DNA from: Actinomycetota bacterium
GTDB lineage: Bacteria > Actinomycetota > Actinomycetes > Actinomycetales > Microbacteriaceae
DNA: 36,288 bases
NCBI GenBank assembly: GCA_009698805.1
Contig: WLPL01000006.1
Span: 1 to 36,288, forward strand
Direction: 5' to 3'
Below are positions 15,229 to 23,860 of this stretch, piece by piece (within the stretch, counting starts at the first letter, position 1; the number at the start of each line of letters is the position of its first letter). The position numbers and the translations under genes were made by a program. The notes beneath the pieces were generated by a model. That model saw only the letters and a program-made list of their open reading frames with translations. It was not told the DNA's origin and did not search any database.

Positions 15229-16368
15229 AACTTCTGGTTGCTGATACTCGCTTTCGTGCTCGGTATGAGTGCGATGGGTCTGCTCGTGTTTTTCGTTCGC
15301 CAGGACGTCTTGGCCAAATACGACGAAGCCGCCGCGATTTCAGATGGTGCAGCCGAACTTCTCGAGGTTTTGGCCGAAGCGGGCATTGTTTTGAGCCCAC
15401 AGAACCGGGTGGTTCGAGCCACAACCAGCGCCTTGGCCATGGGTTTGATCCGCGACAGAATAATCGTTCACAAAGAGCTTCTCGAACTTGTTATTCGCGC
15501 TCGAGACTCCCAGGTCATCGAGGTCGAAGAACTCGAACTTAGCGCTGGAATCAAGGGTGTCAAGAAGCTTTTCGTTCGCGCTAGGGCTGCCGATCTTGGT
15601 GCGGGCAGCGTCCTGCTGATTGTTGATGATAAGACCGAATCGCAGAGACTTGACGAAACTAGGCGCGACTTCATGGCGAACATTTCACATGAACTCAAGA
15701 CCCCCGTAGGCGCTATCGGACTGCTTTCGGAGGCGATTCTGGACAACACCAACGATCCCGAACTGGTGCAGAAGTTCTCTGAAAACGTGCTCAAGGAGTC
15801 CAAGCGGCTCAGTGCCCTGGTTAAAGACATCATTCAGCTTTCTCGGATTCAAGCCGCAGAAACCATTGTCGGAGCCGAGATCATTGACCTGGACGCTGTG
15901 GTCCGCGACGCTATCGACAGAAACGCATTCAAGGCCGAGCGCCGAAAGGTGAAAATCGACTACCTGGGCGAAAAGGGTGTTCGGGTAATCGGTGACGAAG
16001 AGATGCTCGCGGTGGCATTCAAGAACATCGTCGAAAACGCGATCGTCTATTCAGCTGAGGGTTCAAAAGTCGGGGTGTCACTCTCGCAGAGTGGAAACGT
16101 CGCCGAAGTGACAGTCGTCGACGCCGGTGTGGGTATTTCTAAAGAGGATCTAAAGCGCATCTTTGAACGCTTTTACCGCACCGATCCGGCTCGTTCTAGA
16201 GAAACTGGCGGCACTGGTTTGGGGCTAAGTATCGTGAAGCACGTGATCACTTCTCACCTCGGCGAAATCAAGGTTTCATCAAAGCCGGGAATTGGCTCGA
16301 CGTTTACCTTGCGGTTACCTTTAGCCGATAAAAAGTTAGTAGCGAAGAAGAAGGTTACTAATGGCTAA
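15226..16368 (+). CDS. senX3: SenX3-like phosphate-sensing histidine kinase
   Basis: 380 residues: one N-terminal membrane helix (about 2-26), a PAS-like region (about 35-135), then the kinase core. H155 in FMANISHELKTPVGAIG is the phosphorylation site; the N box is FKNIVENAIVYS, then VVDAGVGIS, ERFYRTDPARSRETGGTGLGLSIVKH. The PAS/kinase layout and the neighbouring regulator and phoU identify it as the SenX3/PhoR-type kinase. Only one clear membrane segment is present. It overlaps regX3 by 8 bases. Confidence 0.9.
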   Translation: MNFWLLILAFVLGMSAMGLLVFFVRQDVLAKYDEAAAISDGAAELLEVLAEAGIVLSPQNRVVRATTSALAMGLIRDRIIVHKELLELVIRARDSQVIEVEELELSAGIKGVKKLFVRARAADLGAGSVLLIVDDKTESQRLDETRRDFMANISHELKTPVGAIGLLSEAILDNTNDPELVQKFSENVLKESKRLSALVKDIIQLSRIQAAETIVGAEIIDLDAVVRDAIDRNAFKAERRKVKIDYLGEKGVRVIGDEEMLAVAFKNIVENAIVYSAEGSKVGVSLSQSGNVAEVTVVDAGVGISKEDLKRIFERFYRTDPARSRETGGTGLGLSIVKHVITSHLGEIKVSSKPGIGSTFTLRLPLADKKLVAKKKVTNG

Positions 16369-17041
16369 AATCTTGGTCGTCGAAGACGAAGCTTCATACC
16401 GCGAAACCCTTGCGGTTTTGTTACCGAAGGAAGGCCACGAGGTTGTGCTCGCAGCCGATGGCCATGAAGCGCTTGCCCGCTTCGCAGATAGCGCCCCAGA
16501 CCTGATACTCCTCGACTTAATGCTCCCAGGCATCAGCGGCAATGAGGTCTGCCGCACGATCCGTCAAACCTCAAATGTGCCGATCATCATGCTGACGGCA
16601 AAAGATTCAGAAACCGATGAGGTCGTGGGGCTCGAAATCGGTGCGGACGATTACATCACCAAGCTTGCATCATCTTCGAAAATCATCGCCAGAATCAACA
16701 AGGTACTCAGTCGCCGAACCGACCCGGTATTCGATGACGAAGACGTTCTCACGGCGGGGCCGGTCAGGTTGGACATCGAACGCCACATCGTCACGGTAGA
16801 TGGCAACAAGGTCGCGTTCCCACTGAAAGAATTTGAGCTACTCGAGCTACTGATGCGAAACGTGAATCGCGTTCTACCGCGTCACCTCATAATTGAGCGG
16901 GTCTGGGGATCGAACTACTTCGGCGACACCAAGACCCTGGACGTACACGTGAAGCGCTTGCGTAACAAAATCGAGCCGGACTCGGAGCGCCCTCAGCACC
17001 TAATAACGGTGCGAGGCCTCGGTTACAAGTTCGAAGCCTAG
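16361..17041 (+). CDS. regX3: RegX3-like response regulator with altered receiver loop
   Basis: A 226-residue OmpR/PhoB-type regulator: acidic pair E8-D9, phosphoacceptor D52 (LLDLMLPG), T79, K101, then a winged helix (FPLKEFELLELLMRNVNRVLPR, TLDVHVKRLRNKIE, VRGLGYKFE). The residue after K101 is Leu, and the run is DYITKLASSSKIIARI; nearly all receivers have Lys-Pro and an aromatic here. The DNA supports this reading. It probably controls phosphate genes with SenX3. Its stop overlaps the convergent lipoprotein gene by 4 bases. Confidence 0.9.
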   Translation: MAKILVVEDEASYRETLAVLLPKEGHEVVLAADGHEALARFADSAPDLILLDLMLPGISGNEVCRTIRQTSNVPIIMLTAKDSETDEVVGLEIGADDYITKLASSSKIIARINKVLSRRTDPVFDDEDVLTAGPVRLDIERHIVTVDGNKVAFPLKEFELLELLMRNVNRVLPRHLIIERVWGSNYFGDTKTLDVHVKRLRNKIEPDSERPQHLITVRGLGYKFEA

Positions 17042-17514
17042 TTTTTGAAGTAGGGCGCGTACTGCTCTAGCGTGCCGTCAAGAATCGGAACCGTTACTGG
17101 CAACCCGGTCGCGCCGTCAACCGAAACCCAGATAGTTGTGTTGCTTCCTGGGGCCCCCAAGATACTCAATTCGAGAGCTGCAACCTCTGGGTTTGCACCC
17201 CAAGACACCGCTTCACCGGCTGGAATTAAAACGGGGTTGGTTTTTGCAAATAAGTCAAAGTCCACCCACTGAATCTGCAGCTGAACAACTTTGTCGCCAG
17301 AGTTGACTGCCGTACCAATTAGTTTGCCGACACCGGTTCCGGTACTCAGGTAGATCATGTTGCGAAGCTTTACGTTGCCGATGTTGGCGAGGCTACCGTC
17401 GCTAGCGATGGCGACCATTTCGTTCTCGGCTTGGCTGGTCAAGCTGCAGCCAGTGGCTCCTAGGAGAAGTGTGGCGGCCAGTAAACCTGCGGTAACGGTT
17501 TTTTGAATGTTCAT
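17038..17514 (-). CDS. lipoprotein, LpqE-like by position
   Basis: 158 residues with a lipoprotein signal: basic start MNIQK, hydrophobic core TVTAGLLAATLLL and lipobox LGATGC, so C23 should be lipidated and the protein anchored outside the membrane. The mature part is a beta-rich domain of about 135 residues. No catalytic motif is seen. In Mycobacterium lpqE is divergent from carD, the same arrangement as here, so it is probably the LpqE counterpart, whose function is uncertain. AAGGAA lies upstream of the ATG, and TAAACT (17549-17544, minus) is a likely -10. Confidence 0.75.
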   Translation of the reverse strand: MNIQKTVTAGLLAATLLLGATGCSLTSQAENEMVAIASDGSLANIGNVKLRNMIYLSTGTGVGKLIGTAVNSGDKVVQLQIQWVDFDLFAKTNPVLIPAGEAVSWGANPEVAALELSILGAPGSNTTIWVSVDGATGLPVTVPILDGTLEQYAPYFKN

Positions 17515-17552
17515 AATTCCTTAAATGGGCAGCAGACCCGTCTAGTTTACCC

Positions 17553-17581
17553 TTTAGAAACTTGGGTGTCTGTGGTAAAAT
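17553..17581 (+). promoter_or_regulatory. carD promoter
   Basis: TAAAAT (17576-17581) with a weak -35 TTTAGA (17553-17558) 17 bases upstream. Transcription from about 17588 gives a short leader that includes the GAAGGGA before the carD ATG. Confidence 0.45.
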
Positions 17582-17606
17582 CGTTATTTCGAAGGGAATT
17601 AACTCC

Positions 17607-18122
17607 ATGGCAACCCCAGCTCACCTCAAAAAGGGCAAGACAGTAATGTATCCGCACCACGGTGCGGCAAAAATCGTCGAAATCGCCGATCGCCCATTTC
17701 GCGGAGAGGTTGAGCCACACCTTCGCCTCGAGGTTTCAATCACCTCGCTGCACATTTGGATCCCGGTATCGAAGATCGGAACCGACGAAGGTCAGGTTCC
17801 CGTTCGCAAGGTTATCGACGACGACCAGCTCAAAGAGGTCAAGAAGTGCCTTCGCGAAGAATTCGTCGAAGAGCCAACCAACTGGTCACGCCGTTACAAG
17901 GCCAACAACGAAAAGCTCGACTCGGGTGAGGTCATGAAGGTCGCTCAGGTGGTTCGCGACCTTTGGCGCCGCGACCAAGACAAGGGTCTCTCTGCCGGCG
18001 AAAAGCGCATGCTCGCCAAGGCCCGTCAGGTTCTCGAATCCGAGTGGGCTCTCGCCCGCGGAATCACCGAAGAAGCGGCTGCCGGCGAGGTCGAAAAAGT
18101 TCTCTCCACCAAGAAGGACTAA
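17607..18122 (+). CDS. carD: CarD-family RNA polymerase-binding transcription factor
   Basis: 171 residues. The N-terminal Tudor-like domain (about 8-70, KKGKTVMYPHHGAAKIVEI) binds the RNA polymerase beta subunit; the helical C-terminal domain carries EEPTNWSRRYKANNEKLDSG and VRDLWRRDQDKGLSAGEKRML, nearly identical to mycobacterial CarD, including the tryptophan used to stabilise the open promoter complex. The ATG at 17607 follows GAAGGGA; an upstream TTG extension of 15 residues is outside the family. It heads the carD-ispDF-cysS-rlmB block and probably supports rRNA promoter opening. Confidence 0.96.
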   Translation: MATPAHLKKGKTVMYPHHGAAKIVEIADRPFRGEVEPHLRLEVSITSLHIWIPVSKIGTDEGQVPVRKVIDDDQLKEVKKCLREEFVEEPTNWSRRYKANNEKLDSGEVMKVAQVVRDLWRRDQDKGLSAGEKRMLAKARQVLESEWALARGITEEAAAGEVEKVLSTKKD

Positions 18123-18128
18123 CCTGCC

Positions 18129-19268
18129 ATGACGCCGGATCTAGCGGTGGTTTTGGTTGCCGGGGGTCAGGGCCTTCGCCTCGGCGCAGACAAACCTAAG
18201 GCTCTGGTTGAGTTTTCGGGCAAGACAATTCTTGAACACGCACTCATTGGCGCCTCGCGCGCCCGAGGGCTGAGTCAAATAGTGGTCGCGGCACCCGCAG
18301 ATCACCTCGAGTTGGTTTCACGGCTCGTGGCAGCAGCAGTTGGCGACGTTGAGTACGTCGTTGTTGCCGGAGGGGCCACTCGCCAGCAATCGATCGCAAA
18401 CGCCCTCGCTGTTGTGACCGCTCCAATCGTCCTAGTTCACGATGCGGCCAGGGCTTTCACCCCGGCAGCCGTTTTTGACCGGGTCGCCGACAGTGTTCGC
18501 AAGACCGGCATGGGCACGGTGCCAGTTCTCGAGGTTGTCGACACGATCAAACGAGTCGAGGGTGAGCAGGTTCTCGAAACCGTTGATCGCAGCAAGCTTC
18601 GCCGGGCACAGACACCCCAAGGTTTTATGACTGATGCACTTTTGGCCGGTTACGCAGCCGCCACCTCTGACTTCACCGACGACGCCGCGCTGATGCAGGC
18701 CGCCGGAGCCTCGATTCGATTCGTTGAAGGCGATGTGACGGCATACAAGATCACGACCGCAGAGGATCTCGAAACCGAAACTCGAACCGGCGTTGGCACC
18801 GACACCCACCGGTTCACCGAAGACACAGCAAAGCCGCTATACCTCGGAACAGTGCTCTGGGAGGGCGAGCGAGGTTTGGACGGCCACTCCGACGGCGACG
18901 CCCTCAGCCACGCCATTGTGGACGCGCTGCTATCGGCCGCGGGTCTCGGCGACATCGGCTCAAACTTTGGTGTCGATCGCCCAGAATTTTCAGGCGCAAA
19001 TGGCTCGGTGTTCTTGAACGAGGCTATTCGTCTTCTGGATACCGCAGGTTGGCAGGTTGGCAACGTTTCGGCCCAAATCATCGGCAATCGCCCGAAGGTA
19101 GGCCCGCACCGCCGCAAAGTCGAAAGCGCACTGACGACATTGATTGGAGCACCGACGACTCTGAGTGCGACCACGACAGACGGCCTCGGATTCCTGGGCA
19201 ACAGCGAGGGGGTTGCCGTTGTGGCTACCGCACTAATCAAAAGGCGCTTGGATAGGCTGGAATCGTGA
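18129..19268 (+). CDS. ispDF: bifunctional IspD/IspF isoprenoid enzyme
   Basis: 379 residues carrying two consecutive enzymes of the non-mevalonate isoprenoid pathway. Residues 1-220 are the 2-C-methyl-erythritol 4-phosphate cytidylyltransferase (LVAGGQGLRLGADKPKAL, VHDAARAF, AQTPQGF). Residues about 222-379 are the 2,4-cyclodiphosphate synthase (GVGTDTHRF metal site, LDGHSDGDALSHAIVDALL, GDIGSNF). No stop or frame break separates them. In Mycobacterium ispD and ispF are separate adjacent genes, so here they are fused. It starts six bases after carD and overlaps cysS by 4 bases (GTGA). Confidence 0.95.
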   Translation: MTPDLAVVLVAGGQGLRLGADKPKALVEFSGKTILEHALIGASRARGLSQIVVAAPADHLELVSRLVAAAVGDVEYVVVAGGATRQQSIANALAVVTAPIVLVHDAARAFTPAAVFDRVADSVRKTGMGTVPVLEVVDTIKRVEGEQVLETVDRSKLRRAQTPQGFMTDALLAGYAAATSDFTDDAALMQAAGASIRFVEGDVTAYKITTAEDLETETRTGVGTDTHRFTEDTAKPLYLGTVLWEGERGLDGHSDGDALSHAIVDALLSAAGLGDIGSNFGVDRPEFSGANGSVFLNEAIRLLDTAGWQVGNVSAQIIGNRPKVGPHRRKVESALTTLIGAPTTLSATTTDGLGFLGNSEGVAVVATALIKRRLDRLES

Positions 19269-20599
19269 GCCTAAGCCTGCACGACTCAAAAACCGGGCAG
19301 CTTCGCGCCTTCAAACCAATCAAGCCCGGTGAGGTTTCAATCTACGTTTGTGGGCCGACAGTTCAGTCAGCGCCGCACCTAGGCCATCTTCGAAGTGCCG
19401 TGGCCTTCGACATCATCGCCAACTGGTTGCGCATCGGGCACGGCTTAGACGTGAAAATGGTCCGAAACGTCACCGACATCGACGACAAGGTCCTTGCGAA
19501 CGCAAATGAGCAGGGCCGCGACTGGCGCGAGCTCGCGGCAGAAGTCGATGCGCTCTTCAACTCGGTTTACGAGTCAATCGGCGCAGGGGTCGAGAACCGC
19601 CCGCACGCGACCGAACATATCGCCGGCATGATCTCGCTGATCGAGACCCTGATCGAACGAGGGCACGCGTACCAGGCCGAAGGCAGTGCCAATGTGTTCT
19701 TCGACACCGCATCGTGGTCGAGCTACGGCGAACTGACCAACCAAAAGCTTGAAAACATGGAGGGCGAGGCCATCGGCGGTGGCCGCAGAGCCGCTCACGA
19801 CTTTGCGCTCTGGAAGGCGCCGAAGGCAGGCGAACCAGAAACCGCCGCCTGGGATTCACCTTGGGGTAGGGGTCGCCCGGGTTGGCACATCGAGTGCTCG
19901 GCAATGACCTTCGCCGAATTCGGCGAAACCTTCGACATCCACGGCGGCGGGCTCGACCTAAGGTTCCCTCACCATGAAAACGAGCTGGCGCAATCGAGCG
20001 CGGCCGGTTACGGGTTTGCTAGCTACTGGATGCACAATGGCCTAGTCACGGTTTCGGGGCAGAAAATGTCCAAGTCGCTTGGCAACGGCGTCTCGGTCGA
20101 TGAGGTATTCGATCAGGGGAGCCCCGCGGCAGTTCGCTACTGGCTCGGATCGGCGCACTACCGATCGAATCTCGACTATTCCCCAGGGGTAATCGCCGAG
20201 GCCGAAACCGCGCTTTCACGCATCAAAAACCTCATGGCTCGAAACTCAACCGCTGTTGCCACCGAGGTGCCCGCAGAATTCAGGAGCGTGATGGACGCCG
20301 ACTTCCATGTTCCAGGAGCGCTCGCAGTGCTGCATGACGCGGTTCGTGCCGCTAACTCGGGTGATGAATCGGCAATCGGCGAGATCTTGGCCATGGCTGC
20401 GGTACTTGGTATCACGAGCGAGCAAAAGACTTCGAGCCCCGAACTTGCGGCTAGGGTTGAAACGCTGCTTGAAGAGCGCAACTTGGCACGTGCCAACAAA
20501 GATTTTTCGCGATCGGACTCGATTCGCGAGCAACTAAGCCAACTAGGTGTTTCGATCGAAGACACCGCAAACGGAACGACTTGGAGCATCAATGGCTAG
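19265..20599 (+). CDS. cysS: cysteinyl-tRNA synthetase
   Basis: Charges tRNA-Cys with cysteine. 444 residues with class I signatures: HIGH-type HLGH at 38-41 after YVCGPTVQ (zinc ligand C29), GWHIECSAM with further zinc ligands, [11 protein letters not shown], and KMSKS at 267-271. The C-terminal anticodon-recognition helices end in SWSING-like residues (TTWSING). The GTG start overlaps the ispDF stop, so translation is coupled. It overlaps rlmB by 8 bases. Confidence 0.96.
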   Translation: MSLSLHDSKTGQLRAFKPIKPGEVSIYVCGPTVQSAPHLGHLRSAVAFDIIANWLRIGHGLDVKMVRNVTDIDDKVLANANEQGRDWRELAAEVDALFNSVYESIGAGVENRPHATEHIAGMISLIETLIERGHAYQAEGSANVFFDTASWSSYGELTNQKLENMEGEAIGGGRRAAHDFALWKAPKAGEPETAAWDSPWGRGRPGWHIECSAMTFAEFGETFDIHGGGLDLRFPHHENELAQSSAAGYGFASYWMHNGLVTVSGQKMSKSLGNGVSVDEVFDQGSPAAVRYWLGSAHYRSNLDYSPGVIAEAETALSRIKNLMARNSTAVATEVPAEFRSVMDADFHVPGALAVLHDAVRAANSGDESAIGEILAMAAVLGITSEQKTSSPELAARVETLLEERNLARANKDFSRSDSIREQLSQLGVSIEDTANGTTWSING

Positions 20600-21608
20600 C
20601 AAAGGCAACCGCCCTGGCACCGCAAAAGGCAAAAAAGGACCAACCGTAGGCACCGGTGGTCACGGCAAGGCTCGCCTCGAGGGTCGCGGGCCAACACCCA
20701 AGGCCGCAGAGCGCAAGGGTCACAAGGCATTCAAGGGCAAGCGTGCCGAGGAGCGCCGCACCGCTACGGGCAAGGGTGAGTTTCTTGCTCCGAGCGCTCG
20801 CACCGCCGGCGTAGCCGGGGCAGCTAGAAGCAACTCGAAGCCGGTTTCGAAGGCCAGCGATGCCAACGAGGTTTTGTCTGGCCGTAACTCGGTGGTCGAG
20901 GCCCTGCGCGCGAAGGTCCCGGCTACGGCTCTTTACCTTGCTAACCGCATCGAGGTTGATGACCGCGTCAAAGAGGCAATCACACTGGCCAACTCCCGTC
21001 AGATTCCGGTGCACGAAGTGACCAGACCAGAGATCGACCGCCTAACCGGTTTCGACTCGGTTCACCAGGGCATCGCGCTCGCGGTTCCGCCTTACAACTA
21101 CCTGCACCCAATGGATTTGCTCGACAAGGTGATCGCCCGCGGCCAGAAGCCGCTATTCGTGGCCCTAGACGGCATCACCGACCCTCGCAACCTCGGCGCA
21201 ATCCTCCGGTCGGTCGCCGCCTTCGGTGGCCAGGGAGTAATCCTTCCGCAACGCAGATCTACCGGTGTCACGGCTTCGGCCTGGAAAACCTCTGCGGGTG
21301 CCGCAGCCCGGATCCCGGTGGCCTTGGCGGCCAACCTGAACAACACTCTGAAAGAGTTCAAAAAGCGCGGACTCTTCGTGGTTGGTCTTGACGGCGACGG
21401 CGACATCAGTTTGCCTAGCTTCGACCTCGGCACCGAGCCACTGGTTCTTGTAATTGGTTCGGAGGGCAAGGGCCTTAGCCGCCTGGTTCAAGAGAACTGC
21501 GACGCAATCTTGTCGATTCCGATAACCAGCCACACCGAGTCACTAAACGCCGGCATTGCCGCCAGCGTTGCCCTCTATGAGGTTTCTAGACGCAGAGGCA
21601 CCAACTAG
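20592..21608 (+). CDS. rlmB: TrmH/SpoU-family 23S rRNA 2'-O-ribose methyltransferase (RlmB)
   Basis: 338 residues. The first 90 are Lys/Arg/Gly-rich and probably disordered, as in other actinobacterial members. A substrate-binding SpoU domain follows (VLSGRNSVVEALRA), then the knotted methyltransferase with motifs DPRNLGAILRSVAAFG, LVIGSEGKGLS and IPITSHTESLNAGIAASVAL. It probably methylates a G in 23S rRNA using SAM. The ATG at 20592 lies inside the end of cysS; an earlier start in that frame would be cysS sequence. A strong terminator follows. Confidence 0.92.
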   Translation: MASKGNRPGTAKGKKGPTVGTGGHGKARLEGRGPTPKAAERKGHKAFKGKRAEERRTATGKGEFLAPSARTAGVAGAARSNSKPVSKASDANEVLSGRNSVVEALRAKVPATALYLANRIEVDDRVKEAITLANSRQIPVHEVTRPEIDRLTGFDSVHQGIALAVPPYNYLHPMDLLDKVIARGQKPLFVALDGITDPRNLGAILRSVAAFGGQGVILPQRRSTGVTASAWKTSAGAAARIPVALAANLNNTLKEFKKRGLFVVGLDGDGDISLPSFDLGTEPLVLVIGSEGKGLSRLVQENCDAILSIPITSHTESLNAGIAASVALYEVSRRRGTN

Positions 21609-21621
21609 CTCGGTTAAGCCA

Positions 21622-21671
21622 AAAAACTGCCTCGGTAGAACCAGAAATCTGGGACCACCGAGGCAGTTTTT
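21622..21671. terminator. bidirectional terminator between rlmB and the ABC ATPase gene
   Basis: A perfect 15-bp stem (21622-21636 with 21657-21671) flanked by A and T runs on both sides. The 20-base apex holds a second small stem (CCAG/CTGG). It should stop both convergent transcripts. Confidence 0.92.
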
Positions 21672-21688
21672 GTATTTAGCTGATGAAA

Positions 21689-22762
21689 CTAGTTGAGGCG
21701 GAGACCTGACTCAATATCGAATAGGTGAGTTACGCCGCCCTGGGGAGCAAGGGTAACCTTGGCGCCCGCTTTGGGGTGGTCGATCTCAGAGACTCGGGCA
21801 ACGATGTCGGCGTTTGCACCGTCGATCTTTGCGTTTCCGTAAAGGAACGCATCTGCGCCAAGTTCTTCGACTACGTCGATTTGAACTTCTAGGCCCTGCT
21901 TAGCGATCACTAGGTCTTCTGGGCGAAGTCCAACGGTCAGGCTCTTGGCCTTGGTCTTTGCCAAGATCGACTTGTCGACAGGAAGAACGGTGTTTCCGAA
22001 CTTCACTCCGCCTTCGACGATCTGTAGCTCGAGAAGGTTCATGGCTGGTGAGCCGATGAATCCTGCAACGAAGACGTTCTGTGGCTTCTCGTAAAGAGCG
22101 CGAGGGGTGTCAACCTGCTGAAGAACGCCGTCCTTCAAAACTGCTACGCGGTCACCCATGGTCATTGCTTCGACCTGGTCGTGGGTTACGTAGACGGTGG
22201 TTACACCTAGGCGACGCTGAAGCGAAGCGATCTGGGTACGAGTCTGAACACGAAGCTTTGCGTCCAGGTTCGAAAGAGGCTCGTCCATTAGGAACACCTG
22301 AGGCTGGCGAACAATCGCGCGGCCCATGGCTACGCGCTGACGCTGACCACCAGAAAGTGCTTTTGGCTTGCGGGCTAGGTATTCTTCGAGGTCGAGAAGC
22401 TTGGCTGCCTCGAGGACGCGCTCTGCACGCTCTTCCTTTGAAACGCCAGCAATCTTTAGCGCGAAGCCCATGTTCTCGGCCACGGTCATGTGTGGGTAGA
22501 GAGCGTAGTTTTGGAACACCATCGCGATGTCGCGGTCCTTTGGCGGGATGTCGGTGACGTCGCGGTCACCAATCAGGATGTGACCTTCGTTGACCTCTTC
22601 TAGACCCGCGAGCATGCGCAGGGTGGTCGACTTACCGCAACCCGAAGGGCCAACGAGTACTAGAAACTCGCCGTCTGCGATGGTTAGGTCGATCTGGTCG
22701 ACAGCCGGGCGAGTGCCACCCGGGTAAAGGCGAGTCGCCTTTTTAAATGTTACTGATGCCAT
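21689..22762 (-). CDS. msiK: sugar ABC transporter ATPase, MsiK/UgpC type
   Basis: 357 residues: ATPase domain with Walker A GPSGCGKST (38-46), signature LSGGQRQRVAMGRAI, Walker B VFLMDEPLSNLDAK, H-loop VYVTHDQVEAMTMGDRVAV, then a C-terminal MalK-like regulatory domain (GLRPEDLVIA). No permease or binding protein is adjacent. In Actinobacteria such orphan MsiK ATPases energise several carbohydrate importers, which would fit uptake of amylase products. The ATG at 22762 follows GAGGAG. The name ugpC is also used; the call of msiK rests on its orphan position. Confidence 0.88.
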   Translation of the reverse strand: MASVTFKKATRLYPGGTRPAVDQIDLTIADGEFLVLVGPSGCGKSTTLRMLAGLEEVNEGHILIGDRDVTDIPPKDRDIAMVFQNYALYPHMTVAENMGFALKIAGVSKEERAERVLEAAKLLDLEEYLARKPKALSGGQRQRVAMGRAIVRQPQVFLMDEPLSNLDAKLRVQTRTQIASLQRRLGVTTVYVTHDQVEAMTMGDRVAVLKDGVLQQVDTPRALYEKPQNVFVAGFIGSPAMNLLELQIVEGGVKFGNTVLPVDKSILAKTKAKSLTVGLRPEDLVIAKQGLEVQIDVVEELGADAFLYGNAKIDGANADIVARVSEIDHPKAGAKVTLAPQGGVTHLFDIESGLRLN

Positions 22763-22775
22763 TGTTTTCTCCTCA

Positions 22776-22827
22776 CCGGCAGGGACGTGCCGGACGATCC
22801 GTTGTGATAGAGCCCCAAACCGGTTGG
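22776..22827 (-). promoter_or_regulatory. leader hairpin and LacI-type operator-like palindrome
   Basis: CCGGCA (22776-22781) pairs with TGCCGG (22788-22793) around six bases, right beside the GAGGAG of the ATPase gene. Further upstream AACCGGTT (22818-22825), within a roughly 12-bp imperfect palindrome, resembles LacI/GalR-family operators with a central CG. Confidence 0.3.
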
Positions 22828-22913
22828 TCGGGGGTAACTCCATTATGCCAGCAGGGCAGCCTGTTCTAGACTAGAAAATCTACTAAGTCACCCAATCGTG
22901 ATAAAGGATTTCT

Positions 22914-23738
22914 ATGACCAACGCACCACGACCAACCCGCAACGAACAGCGCGAAGCCGCCAGAGCGAAAGCCCGCGAGATGCGTGAAGCAACCAAGAGA
23001 AGTGCATCGCGCAAGCGCATGATTCTGATCACTTCAATTGTTGCCGCTGTGGCTTTGGCCGTCACAGGTGTCGTCCTAACTATCAAGAGCGAAGTGAACA
23101 ACCCGGTTCCGACAGCTGCCAGCCCAGCGAATATGATTTTCGACGGCGGTATCAAGATCGGCAAAGGTCTGAAGGCAATCACCACTGCCGCCGATCAGGC
23201 CACCACGCCAAACATCATCATCTACGAAGACCTTCAGTGCCCAAACTGCCGCGACTTTGAGCAACCGAATGCCGCTCAGTTGCGCGACTGGGTTTCTTCG
23301 GGCAAATACACCGTTCAGATTCACCCAATTGCGTTTCTCGATGGAAACAGCGCGAACGAGTATTCCTCGCGTGCGGCAGGAGCCGCAGTTTGCGTTGCTA
23401 ACGGTGACCCAAATCATTTCTTTGATTACAACTCAGCGCTCTACGCCAGCCAGCCAGCAGAAGGAAGTGCCGGACCTAGCAATGACGAGTTGGCCTCTAC
23501 AGCCCAGGCTGTAGGCGTTAACAACAAGCCAGTTCTAGATTGCATCAAGAACGCGACCTACAAGTCTTATGTTCTCGACTACACGCAGAACACCGTCTTC
23601 AAGCGAATCGTGCCAGGCACCGATCTAAAGGTTGATGGTACCCCTTACATCATCCTTAATGGACAACACTTCACCGGCAACTTCACGAACCCGGCACTGT
23701 TTGCGCAGTGGGTCTTGAGCACTGCAAGTTCAAAATAG
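22914..23738 (+). CDS. membrane-anchored DsbA-family thiol-disulfide protein
   Basis: 274 residues. The first 36 are highly charged and cytoplasmic (RNEQREAARAKAREMREATKR), then one membrane helix (about 37-57), then an exported thioredoxin-fold domain with the redox motif CPNC at 109-112 (IIIYEDLQCPNCRDFE), and the cis-proline loop GTPYIILNGQHF. It probably makes or reshuffles disulfides in secreted proteins. AAAGGAT lies upstream of the ATG. No VKOR or DsbB partner is adjacent. Confidence 0.88.
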   Translation: MTNAPRPTRNEQREAARAKAREMREATKRSASRKRMILITSIVAAVALAVTGVVLTIKSEVNNPVPTAASPANMIFDGGIKIGKGLKAITTAADQATTPNIIIYEDLQCPNCRDFEQPNAAQLRDWVSSGKYTVQIHPIAFLDGNSANEYSSRAAGAAVCVANGDPNHFFDYNSALYASQPAEGSAGPSNDELASTAQAVGVNNKPVLDCIKNATYKSYVLDYTQNTVFKRIVPGTDLKVDGTPYIILNGQHFTGNFTNPALFAQWVLSTASSK

Positions 23739-23754
23739 CCTCCGCTACCGCGGG

Positions 23755-23760
23755 TATTAT
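23755..23760 (+). promoter_or_regulatory. tRNA-Thr promoter -10 box
   Basis: TATTAT sits 24 bases before the mature tRNA 5' end, giving a leader of about 18 bases. No good -35 was found. Confidence 0.4.
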
Positions 23761-23784
23761 TTGCTAAGAACAGTAAAAAGTTTT

Positions 23785-23857
23785 GCCGACTTGGCGCAAT
23801 TGGTAGCGCACCGCTCTTGTAAAGCGGGGGTTGTGGGTTCGAGTCCCATAGTCGGCT
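23785..23857 (+). tRNA. tRNA-Thr (anticodon TGT)
   Basis: Full cloverleaf: acceptor GCCGACT/AGTCGGC, D-arm GCGC...GCGC, anticodon stem around the loop CTTGTAA, T-arm TGTGG/CCATA-type with TTCGAGT. The discriminator is T and CCA is not encoded. TGT reads ACA. The 3' end is three bases from the convergent msrB stop. Confidence 0.96.
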
Positions 23858-23860
23858 CTG

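Noticed and set aside
19253-19267. TAGGCT six bases before the cysS GTG as another leaderless promoter
   Set aside because: The spacing fits, but the start overlaps the ispDF stop as GTGA, so coupled translation within the operon explains it more simply.
20640-20860. Lys/Gly-rich repetitive stretch at the rlmB N-terminus as a separate gene or repeat element
   Set aside because: It is in frame with the methyltransferase, and disordered basic N-termini are usual in actinobacterial members of this family.
22081-22557. 158-codon plus-strand open frame antisense to the ABC ATPase
   Set aside because: It covers the conserved ATPase motifs on the other strand and its composition is that of a shadow frame.
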